Both the position numbers and the translations under genes were made by a program. Below the pieces are notes generated by a model. It searched no databases and was not told the origin of the DNA. It was given only the letters and a program-made list of their open reading frames with translations. From Novosphingobium sediminis (lineage in GTDB: Bacteria > Pseudomonadota > Alphaproteobacteria > Sphingomonadales > Sphingomonadaceae), in the NCBI RefSeq assembly GCF_007991615.1, contig NZ_BJYR01000002.1:124001-188000 (forward strand): a stretch of 64,000 bases of DNA, given 5' to 3'. Shown here one piece after another: positions 49,087-57,335 of this stretch. Position 1 is the first letter of the stretch, and every line of letters begins with the position of its first letter.

Positions 49087-51540
49087 TTACTTCCCGAAGT
49101 GCCACACCGCATTAACACCCCAGGTGCGCGGCTTGGCGTAGACGCCCGTCGTATAGCCCCAATACGTCGAAGCGTCGAAGGCATAGACGCGGTACTGGCG
49201 CTCGAACACATTGTTCACGAAGAACGCGAGGTCGAGGTTGCTGTCCTTGGGCGTGAAGCCCACGCGCACGTTCGCCACAGCATAAGCGCGTTCGCGTTCG
49301 ACCGGCGCGCACATCACCGTGAAGCAGAACTTGCCGGTGTAGAGCGCGTCCGCCTGCAACGAGGCGCGGCCGATGGCGGTGTCGAACTCATAGCGCACCA
49401 GCGCATTGCCGGCGAAGCCGGGCGCCTGCGGCAGGTCGCTCGTCTTGATCGTAGCGCCGTCGGGCAGCAGCACGTTCTTCACTTCGCTATCCTGCAGCGC
49501 GCCGGATAGCTGCAGCGTCAGGCCCGGGATCGGACGGCTGGTGATGTCCGCCTCGATGCCCTTGATCTTGGCCGGCAGGTTGCGAACCACCTGCGCCGCG
49601 AACACCTGCACGAAGGCCTGGTAGTTCTTGTAATCGTAGTAGAACGCCGCGAGGTTGAACTGCGTGTTCCCCGGAAGCTTGGCCTTCACGCCCACTTCAT
49701 AGGCGTTGAGCGTTTCCGGCCGGTAGGGGATGTTGTTCAGCACGTCGACAAGCTGCGTCGGGAACGGCGTGCCGGTCGAGAAGGTGAACCCGCCCGACTT
49801 GGAGCCGCGGTTGTAGCTTGCGTAGATCAGCGTGTCGGGCGTCGGCTTGTAGTCGATTTCAGCGCGCGCGGTCACGCCGCGGAAAGTCGGGTTCGCCGCG
49901 CTCGGGGTCGAGGTAACGCCCGAAGGCAGCCCGCTCTTGTAGCTCCACGAGCCCGGTGTAACCGTTCCGGTCGTGTCGTTGTACGAGATGTCGTCCGGCC
50001 CGAAGTGCAGCGAAAGTGCATAAGGCCCGGTCGGCGCAACCGCGTCATAGACGCCGCGCTTCTTGTCCTGCCAGTAGCGGATGCCGCCGATCAGCTTCCA
50101 CTGGTCGTTGATCTTGAATTCATCCTGCGCGAAGAACGCGAAGCTCTCGGTGCGCTGGGTGAAGTTGACGTTCGGATCGTAGCCGATGAACGGAACGGCG
50201 TACTTTGCGGCGAACTTGCCATCGATGATCATGCCGAAGCCGCCGATGGTCAGGTAGTTCTTGCCGAAGGTGGCGGCGGCGCGGATTTCCTGGCTGACCT
50301 GGTTGGTCTTGGCGCGCTGGAAAAACACGGTGCCCGATGTGTAGCACGTCACGCTCTGCGCAGGCGCGGGGCACGGACCCGGATCGATGAACGGCCCTTG
50401 CTCCACATAGGGGAACTCGGGAACGCTATCGCCCTGCTCGATGTAGAACTTCTTGAGGTGCTGGTAATCGGTGATCGAAGTCACGTCGAACGCGCCGATC
50501 TTGGCATCGAGGCGCAGCGTGGCGCCGAACACCTTGCGGTCGACGTAAGCATCGTTGGTGCCTGCCGTGCGCCACGGATTGCCGCCCTGCGAAGGCGTGA
50601 TCGCGGGGTTGGCATAGCCGTTGCCGGTCGTGCCGGTCACGCCCCAGTACGAGCAAAACTCGTTCGGGCCGAGGAATTCGCCCTGGAACTGTGCGTTCGG
50701 GCAAGTCGGCTCCAGCGAGTAGATGCCGGCCTGCCGCTCCTTGTCCGCCTGAGCATAGCGCACGGTGAGCTTGGCCTTGAAATCGCTGCTCGGCTCCCAC
50801 TTGATGATGCCGCGCAGCGCCCAGTGGTTGTCCGCGCCGCGGTCAGGCTGGCCGGGGGTGATGTTCTTGATGTAGCCGTCGTCGCGCGTGTACTGGCCCG
50901 AAATGCGCGCGGTGAGGTTCGGTGCGAGCGCACCCGAAAGCGCGCCTTCCAGCACGACCTGATTGTAGCGGCCGTACGTCGCCGAGAGGTAGCCGTCGAG
51001 CTTGTCGGTCGGCTGTGCGGAGATGAACTGCACCGCACCGCCGGTCGCGTTGCGGCCAAACAGCGTGCCCTGCGGACCGCGCAGCGCTTCGACGCGGGCG
51101 AGGTCGAACACCGGGAAGCTCGCCGCGGTGATCGAGGAGGTATAGCTGTCGTCCTGATAGACCGCGACCGGCGGTTCCTGCTGGTCGCCGTAGTCGTTCT
51201 GCGAGACGCCGCGGATGTTGTAGACGACCTGGCTTGAACCGTAGGCGTTGAACTTGAGGTTCGGGATCGCGCGGACAACGTCGGTTGCGTTGACGATGTT
51301 GAGCGCCTTGATCTCCTTGGCGCTGATTACGCTGACCGCGATGCCGACATCGTTGGCCTTCTGCTCGCGGCGCTGGGCGGTGACGACGATCTCGCCGGTC
51401 TCCGCTGGCATTGCTGCTGTTTCAGTAGCTTGGGCCTGCTGCGCGATGACAGGCGTGGCGATCAGGCCCAGCGAGAGTGCCGCAAGGGCCGTGCCCGCCT
51501 GCATGGCGCGGCGGAAGGTGCTCGTGTGCGTCATTGTCAT
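49087..51540 (-). CDS. TonB-dependent receptor upstream of the bet genes
   Basis: Outer-membrane receptor, 817 residues. Signal peptide about 1-33 (cut after VIAQ), TonB box GEIVVTAQRREQ, plug domain with IRGVSQNDYG and RGPQGTLFGRNATGG, then a barrel ending WGVNAVWHFGK. The sequence is the large catabolic receptor type. It starts the run that leads to betB, so it may import a choline-containing or betaine-containing compound too large for porins. The Shine-Dalgarno GGGGAGAAAG is close to the ATG; a frame extension to 51708 runs through a hairpin leader and is not protein-like. Confidence 0.9.
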   Translation of the reverse strand: MTMTHTSTFRRAMQAGTALAALSLGLIATPVIAQQAQATETAAMPAETGEIVVTAQRREQKANDVGIAVSVISAKEIKALNIVNATDVVRAIPNLKFNAYGSSQVVYNIRGVSQNDYGDQQEPPVAVYQDDSYTSSITAASFPVFDLARVEALRGPQGTLFGRNATGGAVQFISAQPTDKLDGYLSATYGRYNQVVLEGALSGALAPNLTARISGQYTRDDGYIKNITPGQPDRGADNHWALRGIIKWEPSSDFKAKLTVRYAQADKERQAGIYSLEPTCPNAQFQGEFLGPNEFCSYWGVTGTTGNGYANPAITPSQGGNPWRTAGTNDAYVDRKVFGATLRLDAKIGAFDVTSITDYQHLKKFYIEQGDSVPEFPYVEQGPFIDPGPCPAPAQSVTCYTSGTVFFQRAKTNQVSQEIRAAATFGKNYLTIGGFGMIIDGKFAAKYAVPFIGYDPNVNFTQRTESFAFFAQDEFKINDQWKLIGGIRYWQDKKRGVYDAVAPTGPYALSLHFGPDDISYNDTTGTVTPGSWSYKSGLPSGVTSTPSAANPTFRGVTARAEIDYKPTPDTLIYASYNRGSKSGGFTFSTGTPFPTQLVDVLNNIPYRPETLNAYEVGVKAKLPGNTQFNLAAFYYDYKNYQAFVQVFAAQVVRNLPAKIKGIEADITSRPIPGLTLQLSGALQDSEVKNVLLPDGATIKTSDLPQAPGFAGNALVRYEFDTAIGRASLQADALYTGKFCFTVMCAPVERERAYAVANVRVGFTPKDSNLDLAFFVNNVFERQYRVYAFDASTYWGYTTGVYAKPRTWGVNAVWHFGK

Positions 51541-51554
51541 GTTCTTTCTCCCCG

Positions 51555-51655
51555 GAGGACAGCGTCCCTCCCGCTTCTCCAGATGCGAAGAGAAGTGCCT
51601 CATGCCTCGGAGGCGCGCAAGCGCGCCCGGCGTGCGGCAAACCGAAGTTTGCCGC
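51555..51655 (-). ncRNA. candidate hairpin-rich leader of the TonB receptor gene
   Basis: On the minus strand, GCGGCAAAC-TTCG-GTTTGCCGC (51634-51655) is a perfect 9-bp stem with a UUCG tetraloop. It is followed by GGCGCGC/GCGCGCC (51612-51627), CTTCTC/GAGAAG (51574-51595) and an imperfect stem at about 51553-51572 next to the Shine-Dalgarno. The arrangement parallels the leader at 17806 without clear sequence identity. Confidence 0.4.
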
Positions 51656-51705
51656 GCGATGCAAGATCGCAACAATGATTTCAGTAACTTAGGGATAAAC
51701 ACCCA

Positions 51706-51745
51706 CATTCCAATGGACTAATAGTATCCATTAGATGTTGGAATG
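51706..51745. promoter_or_regulatory. 40-bp nested dyad downstream of the E1-like gene
   Basis: CATTCCAA (51706-51713) pairs with TTGGAATG (51738-51745), and CTAAT (51718-51722) with ATTAG (51730-51734), all around position 51726. No T-tract follows on the minus strand, so it looks more like an operator for the TonB/bet transcript than a terminator. Confidence 0.45.
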
Positions 51746-51762
51746 CGGCTATTACCCTGCCC

Positions 51763-54105
51763 TTACCCCTCGAGAAACAGCTCCGCCGCCGCGTCGATGA
51801 TCGCATCAGCATCGAGCCGGTAGGTCCGGTAGAGGTCCGGCAGATCGCCCGTCTGGCCAAAACGCTCGACTCCAAGCGGGCTGACACGCATGCCCTTGAC
51901 CGCGCCGAGCCACGAGAGCGCCGAGGGCGAACCGTCGATCACGGTGACCAGCCCCGCCCCCGGCGCGAGCGCGCCGAGCAGGGTATCGATGTGGCTGGGT
52001 TCGGGCTTCTTGCCTGTCCAGCGCGCCGCGCGGCGGGCCGACCAGCCCCGATGCAGCAGATCGGGCGAAGTCACGTTGAGCAGCCCCAGACCCGGCAGGT
52101 CTTCGCTCAGCGTCTCCCACGCGGCCAGCGCCTCGGGCGCAATCGCACCAGTGAACACGATGGCCGCTTCCGCGCCCGCTGCCGGACGCTTGAGCCAATA
52201 GGCACCCTTCAGCGCATCGGCTTCCCAACTGCTATCCTCGCGGGTCACCTGCTGGATCGAACGGGTGCTGAGACGCAGGTAGACCGAAGCGCCGTCCGGC
52301 TTCTGCATATGCTCGAACGCATGGCGCATCAGCAGTGCGACTTCGTCGGCAAAGGCCGGCTCGAAGTAATCGAGGTTCGGCTGCCCCATGCCGATCAGCG
52401 GCGTGTTGATCGATTGGTGCGCGCCGCCCTCGGCACCCAGCGTCAGGCCCGACGGCGTTCCCACAAGCAGGAACCGGGCATCCTGATAGCAGCCATAGTT
52501 CAGTGCATCGAGCCCGCGCGCGATGAACGGGTCGTAGACCGTCCCCACCGGCAGCAGTCTTGTGCCGAAATGCGGCGCCGAAAGTCCGAACGCTGCCAGC
52601 ACGAGGAAGAAGTTGGTCTCGGCAATGCCCAGCTCAACATGCTGCCCCGCCGTATTGCCCACCCACTTCTGCGCTGAAGGAATGCGCGCGGCCTGGAACA
52701 CGTCCTTGAGTTCGCCTCGGCGGAACAGTCCGCGCCGGTTGACGAAGCCGCCGAGGTTCGTCGTCTGCGTCACGTCGGGCGCGGTCGTCACGATGCGGTC
52801 GCCAAGCGGATCTCCCGGCCGCGCCAGATCCATCAGGATGCGTCCGAAGGCGCTCTGCGTGGATTGCTCCTCGCCCTCGGGCACCGGCAGCCGTGCTGGG
52901 ACGGGGATCGCCGGCGGGCCGTGCTCGGGTTCCTTCTGCGCGAGCGCGCTCGCCTCGACGAAAGCCTTGAGCTGCGCCGCGACATTATCGCCAAGCCCGC
53001 TCCACGGTTCCCATTCCGAACCCTCGGCAATGCCCATGGTCGCGCGCAGACTTTCAATCTGCGCCGTGTTCATCATGCCCGAATGGTTGTCCTTGTGCCC
53101 AGCCAGCGGCAGGCCGTAGCCCTTCACCGTGTAGGCAATGAACAACGTCGGCTTGTCGTCATTCGCCTGCGCAAAGGCTTCGACCAGCGTCTCGGCGCAG
53201 TGGCCGCCAAGGTTGGTCATCAGTTGCGCCAGCGCGGCATCGTCAAAGCTCTCGATCAGCGCGCGGGTCGTAGGCAGATCACCGAGATCCGTCATCAGCC
53301 GCTCGCGCCACGCCGTCCCGCCCTGATACGTGAGCGCGGCGAACTCCGCATTGGGGCAATTGTCGATCCAGTCTTCCAGCGCCTGCCCGCCGGGCTTCGC
53401 AAACACCGCCTTCTGCAGCTTGCCGCTCTTCAAGGTGATCACCCGCCACCCGCAGGTCTCGAAGATATCGTCGAAGCGGCGGAACATGCGGTCCGCCGTC
53501 GTCGCGTCCAGCGACTGCCGGTTGTAATCGACCACCCACCAGCAATTGCGGATGTCGTGCTTGTAGGCCTCGATCAGGCACTCGTAGATATTGCCCTCAT
53601 CGAGCTCGGCATCGCCCATCAGCGCGATCATCCGGCCGGCATCGGCTTCGCTCATGTGCCCCTGCGCGATGCAGTAGTCCTGCACCAGGCTGGCGAATGC
53701 GGTGATCGCCACGCCCAGCCCCACCGAACCGGTCGAGAAATCGACCGGGATCTGGTCCTTGGTTCGCGAGGGGTAGCTCTGCATGCCCCCCAGCCCGCGG
53801 AAACGCTGCAACTGATCCAGCGACTGGTTGCCCAGCAGATAATGGATCGCATGGAGCAGCGGCCCGGCATGCGGCTTCACCGCCACCTTGTCCTGCGGGC
53901 GCAGCGCGTGGAAATAGAGCGCGGCCATGATCGTAGACATCGAGGCGCAGCTCGCCTGATGGCCGCCAACCTTCATCCCGTCGCGCTTGGTGCGGATGTT
54001 GTTCGCATTGTGGACCGTCCACGCCGATAGCCAGCGCAGCCGCGCATCGAGCGCTTCCAGCGAGGGGATCAGGTCGACCTTTGGATCGGCAAGGACAGCA
54101 GTCAT
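51763..54105 (-). CDS. ThDP-dependent E1-type 2-oxoacid dehydrogenase / transketolase-like
   Basis: A 780-residue thiamine diphosphate enzyme of the homodimeric PDH-E1/transketolase superfamily. The ThDP motif starts at GDAELDEG (164-171) and ends at YNRQS near 194-198; GGHQASCAS at 47-55 is another AceE-like segment. It is shorter than E. coli AceE (887). By memory it resembles the alpha-ketobutyrate dehydrogenase E1 encoded by Pseudomonas putida mdeB, which is also paired with an Lrp-type regulator gene. No E2 or E3 gene is in the window. Divergent from the Lrp/AsnC gene. Transketolase is an alternative call. Confidence 0.75.
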   Translation of the reverse strand: MTAVLADPKVDLIPSLEALDARLRWLSAWTVHNANNIRTKRDGMKVGGHQASCASMSTIMAALYFHALRPQDKVAVKPHAGPLLHAIHYLLGNQSLDQLQRFRGLGGMQSYPSRTKDQIPVDFSTGSVGLGVAITAFASLVQDYCIAQGHMSEADAGRMIALMGDAELDEGNIYECLIEAYKHDIRNCWWVVDYNRQSLDATTADRMFRRFDDIFETCGWRVITLKSGKLQKAVFAKPGGQALEDWIDNCPNAEFAALTYQGGTAWRERLMTDLGDLPTTRALIESFDDAALAQLMTNLGGHCAETLVEAFAQANDDKPTLFIAYTVKGYGLPLAGHKDNHSGMMNTAQIESLRATMGIAEGSEWEPWSGLGDNVAAQLKAFVEASALAQKEPEHGPPAIPVPARLPVPEGEEQSTQSAFGRILMDLARPGDPLGDRIVTTAPDVTQTTNLGGFVNRRGLFRRGELKDVFQAARIPSAQKWVGNTAGQHVELGIAETNFFLVLAAFGLSAPHFGTRLLPVGTVYDPFIARGLDALNYGCYQDARFLLVGTPSGLTLGAEGGAHQSINTPLIGMGQPNLDYFEPAFADEVALLMRHAFEHMQKPDGASVYLRLSTRSIQQVTREDSSWEADALKGAYWLKRPAAGAEAAIVFTGAIAPEALAAWETLSEDLPGLGLLNVTSPDLLHRGWSARRAARWTGKKPEPSHIDTLLGALAPGAGLVTVIDGSPSALSWLGAVKGMRVSPLGVERFGQTGDLPDLYRTYRLDADAIIDAAAELFLEG

Positions 54106-54201
54106 GGCAGGCTCTCGAATCCGCTGAAGGCTAGGAAGCCATCAACATAGCGTGTGGCGCAAAATGGCGTATTGCGAAGTTTGCCCCGCACGGGCAGAGT
54201 T

Positions 54202-54218
54202 TTGGCATATCCTGCCAA
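54202..54218. promoter_or_regulatory. Lrp/AsnC operator candidate
   Basis: TTGGCA and TGCCAA flank a 5-base A/T-rich centre in the 137-base divergent region, about 25 bases before the regulator ATG and about 100 bases from the E1-like start. Position and symmetry suit an Lrp-family site acting on both genes. Confidence 0.4.
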
Positions 54219-54242
54219 TTTCACCACCATGAGTAAAAGATA

Positions 54243-54716
54243 ATGCCATATAGTGATCTCGATGCGATTGACCGCAAGATCCTCCGCCGCCTTCAGCAGA
54301 ACGGTCGCCTGACCAACCAGCAGCTGTGCGAGGATGTCGGCCTCAGCCCCAGCCCCTGCCTGCGCCGCGTCCGCGCGCTGGAGGAACGGGGCGTCATCAC
54401 CGGCTATGTCGCATTGGTGGAGCCCGAGGCGATTGGCCTGCCGGTCAATGCCTTTGTCCGCATACGGCTCGACCAGCAGGACGATCACCACCTCGCAACG
54501 TTCGAAAGCGCCGTTGCGGAGTTCCCCGAAGTGATGGACTGCTACCTCATGACGGGCGAGGCCGACTACCAGTTGCGCGTCCTCGTTCCTTCGCTCGCCG
54601 CCTTCGAGGATTTCCTTAGGAAGCGCCTGACGCGGATTGCCGGTGTGGCGCAGGTGACGACAAGCTTTGCACTGCGGCCCATCGTCAACCGGACGGCGCT
54701 GCCAGTGCCGGATTGA
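54243..54716 (+). CDS. Lrp/AsnC family transcriptional regulator
   Basis: A 157-residue regulator. The helix-turn-helix occupies about residues 20-45 (LTNQQLCEDVGLSPSPCLRRV), and a C-terminal RAM ligand domain follows (AEFPEVMDCYLMTGEADYQLRV). Such proteins sense amino acids and control their catabolism. It is divergent from the E1-like gene and sits at the head of the betaine block, so it may regulate that block or only the E1 gene. Confidence 0.92.
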   Translation: MPYSDLDAIDRKILRRLQQNGRLTNQQLCEDVGLSPSPCLRRVRALEERGVITGYVALVEPEAIGLPVNAFVRIRLDQQDDHHLATFESAVAEFPEVMDCYLMTGEADYQLRVLVPSLAAFEDFLRKRLTRIAGVAQVTTSFALRPIVNRTALPVPD

Positions 54717-54751
54717 GGGCGGACACTCTTCCTCCGGCACATCTCCCAAAG

Positions 54752-54778
54752 CCGCTCATGCTGAGCTTGTCGAAGCAT
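54752..54778. repeat. single REP-like arm
   Basis: A 27-base copy of the arm seen at 33471-33498, sharing CTGAGCTTGTCGAAG, with small changes. It lacks the opposing arm. It lies between the Lrp gene and the CoA-transferase operon. Confidence 0.7.
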
Positions 54779-54896
54779 CATGCGCACCCGCCGCCCCTCC
54801 AATTCAACAGCCTACCCCCCAACCCCCTTTTCTTAACCGCTCGATTGATTACACGGTTGCACCAACCACAAGACAAGTCTGAAAGCCCGCGACCCC

Positions 54897-56105
54897 ATGT
54901 ACAACCTGCTCTCCGGCATCACGGTGATCGAGGTCTCCTCCTTCGTCGCCTCGCCGACCATCGGGCTCTATCTCGCCCAGTTCGGGGCCGAAGTGATCCG
55001 CGTCGACCAGATCGGCGGCGGGCAGGATTTCAAGCGCTGGCCGCTGACACCCGAGGGCAACTCGCTCTCGTGGGAAAACCTCAACCGCGCAAAGAAAAGC
55101 GTGGCGCTGGACCTGACGAAGACGGAAGGGCGCGCAGTGCTGACTGAGCTGATCCAGAAGGTCGGCACTCTCGTCACCAATCTTCCGGTGGGCGGCTTCC
55201 TTGCCCATGAGAAGCTGGCCGCGGGCCGCCCGGACCTGATTACCGTCCGTGTGATGGGCTGGCCCGATGGCGCCATCGCGCTTGATTACACGGCCAATGC
55301 GGCGGTCGGCTATCCCGCGCTCACAGGCCCGCTGAACGACCCTGCCCCGGTCAACCACGTCCTCCCCGCGTGGGATCTCCTCACCGGAGCCTACGGCGCC
55401 TTCGCGCTCGTTTCCGCGCTGCGCCGCCGCGACGAGACAGGGCTTGGCGGCGAAGTTCGCCTCCCACTCACCGATATTGCGATGGGCTCCGCCGCGAATC
55501 TCGGCCGAGTGGCCGAAGTGCTGCAATCGGGTGAGGACCGCGAACGCCTTGGCAATGGCGTCTACGGCACCATCGGCCGCGATTTCGTGACGGCAGACGA
55601 CGTGCGCGTCATGATCGTCGCGATCAACGAACGCCAGTGGCAGGGTCTCGTCCGCGCGCTCGATCTGCAAGATAGCCTCGCTGCGCTTGAAGCCCGCCAC
55701 GGCGTCTCGTTCACCGGCGATGATGGCGTGCGCTACCGCCATCGCGACGCCATCTATGCCCTGATCGAGGCCGCCATCGCCCCGCTCGGCCATGCCGCGC
55801 TTGCCGAAAAGCTCGATGCCAACGGCGTCACCCACGGCCCTTACAAGACCATGCCCGAAGCTGTGCAGGACCCCCGTCTTGTCGGCCAAAACCCGATGTT
55901 CGAGCACACGGCAGACAACCCCAGCGGCTTTGCCTACCCGGCGGCTGGCGCCTTCGCGACTTTCCCCGCGATGGAGCGCCTGACCCCGGCCCCCGCCCCC
56001 GTGCTGGGTGCAGACACGCGCGATGTCCTGTCCCGCCACCTCGCCTTCGATACCCAAACCATAGACCAGCTCCTCGAAGCCGGCATTGCAGGAACCCCCG
56101 CATGA
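54897..56105 (+). CDS. CaiB/BaiF family (class III) CoA transferase
   Basis: A 402-residue enzyme of the class III CoA-transferase family. The N-terminus GITVIEVSSFVASPTIG and VIRVDQIGGG are typical, and Asp160 in PAWDLLTGAYGA fits the catalytic aspartate. Family members transfer CoA between acids or isomerise mesaconyl-CoA internally (Mct). The C-terminal segment LVGQNPMFEHTADNP is the usual product-side domain. First gene of a six-gene operon; its TGA overlaps the thiolase ATG (ATGA). It probably activates or isomerises the acid degraded by the following enzymes. Confidence 0.85.
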   Translation: MYNLLSGITVIEVSSFVASPTIGLYLAQFGAEVIRVDQIGGGQDFKRWPLTPEGNSLSWENLNRAKKSVALDLTKTEGRAVLTELIQKVGTLVTNLPVGGFLAHEKLAAGRPDLITVRVMGWPDGAIALDYTANAAVGYPALTGPLNDPAPVNHVLPAWDLLTGAYGAFALVSALRRRDETGLGGEVRLPLTDIAMGSAANLGRVAEVLQSGEDRERLGNGVYGTIGRDFVTADDVRVMIVAINERQWQGLVRALDLQDSLAALEARHGVSFTGDDGVRYRHRDAIYALIEAAIAPLGHAALAEKLDANGVTHGPYKTMPEAVQDPRLVGQNPMFEHTADNPSGFAYPAAGAFATFPAMERLTPAPAPVLGADTRDVLSRHLAFDTQTIDQLLEAGIAGTPA

Positions 56106-57334
56106 CCAAGCTCACTCGTGCCGCCATCTGCGCCCCCATCCGAACCGCTGTCGGCAAGTTCGGCGGCGCGCTGGCAGACCTCAACGCCGGGCAACTCGGC
56201 GCGGTAATCCTCAAAGCGCTGATGGAGCGCACGAAAATCGACCCCGCGCGCGTCGACGACGTCGTGTTCTCGCAAGGCTACGGCAATGCCGAGGCCCCCG
56301 CCATCGGCCACTGGTCGTGGCTCGCGGCAGGCCTCCCCATCGAAGTCCCCGGCTACCAGCTTGATCGGCGCTGCGGCTCGGGCCTGCAGGCGGTCATCAA
56401 TGCTGCGATGATGGTGCAAACCGGCCAGTCCGATGTCGTTGTAGCGGGCGGCGTCGAGTCCATGTCCAACGTCGAATACTACACCACCGAGGGCCGCAAG
56501 GGCGTGCGTGCAGGTGGCCTCATGCTGCACGACCGCCTCACGCGCGGCCGCCTGATGTCGCAGCCGATCGAGCGCTTCGGTGTCATCACCGGCATGATCG
56601 AGACCGCCGAGAACCTCGCGCGCGACTATGGCATCAGCCGCGAGGCCTGCGACGCCTATGCCGTGCGCAGCCACCAGCGCGCCGCCGCTGCGTGGGCCAA
56701 CGGCCTGTTCGCCGATGAACTGGTCCCGGTCGAAATCCCCCAGCGCAAGGGCGATCCCAAGATCTTCGCGCACGACGAAGGCTACCGTGCCGATGCGACG
56801 ATGGAATCGCTCGGCGCGCTGAAGGCCCTTGAGGCAAAGAACATCCCCGGCGCTGTCGTGACTGCCGGCAATGCCAGCCAGCAGAACGATGCTGCAGCCG
56901 CCTGCCTCGTCGTCGCCGAACACAAGCTCGAGGAGCTCGGCCTCGAACCCATCGCGTGGTTCAATTCGTGGGCTGCGGCAGGCTGCGATCCGGCGCGCAT
57001 GGGCATCGGTCCCGTCCCTGCCGTCGAGCGTCTGTTCGCGCGCACCGGCCTTGGCTGGAATGACATCGACCTTGTCGAACTGAACGAAGCCTTCGCGCCG
57101 CAAGTTCTCGCCGTGCTCAAGGGCTGGGGCTGGAGCGATGACGACAGCCGCCACGACGTGCTCAACGTCAACGGCTCGGGCATCTCGCTCGGCCATCCCA
57201 TCGGCGCGACCGGTGGGCGCATCCTTGCCAACCTGACGCGCGAACTGGTGCGCCGCGATGGTCGCTACGGCCTTGAAACCATGTGCATCGGCGGCGGTCA
57301 GGGCATCGCCGCGGTGTTCGAACGCGCGGCTTGA
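56102..57334 (+). CDS. acetyl-CoA acetyltransferase (thiolase)
   Basis: A 410-residue thiolase. The nucleophile is Cys91 in DRRCGSGLQAVINA, with His365 in ISLGHPIGATGGR and Cys395 in METMCIGGGQG. Cleaves 3-ketoacyl-CoA or condenses acetyl-CoA. The flanking acyl-CoA dehydrogenase and hydratase suggest the cleavage direction. ATGA overlap upstream; 1 base separates it from the dehydrogenase ATG. Confidence 0.93.
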   Translation: MTKLTRAAICAPIRTAVGKFGGALADLNAGQLGAVILKALMERTKIDPARVDDVVFSQGYGNAEAPAIGHWSWLAAGLPIEVPGYQLDRRCGSGLQAVINAAMMVQTGQSDVVVAGGVESMSNVEYYTTEGRKGVRAGGLMLHDRLTRGRLMSQPIERFGVITGMIETAENLARDYGISREACDAYAVRSHQRAAAAWANGLFADELVPVEIPQRKGDPKIFAHDEGYRADATMESLGALKALEAKNIPGAVVTAGNASQQNDAAAACLVVAEHKLEELGLEPIAWFNSWAAAGCDPARMGIGPVPAVERLFARTGLGWNDIDLVELNEAFAPQVLAVLKGWGWSDDDSRHDVLNVNGSGISLGHPIGATGGRILANLTRELVRRDGRYGLETMCIGGGQGIAAVFERAA

Positions 57335-57335
57335 T

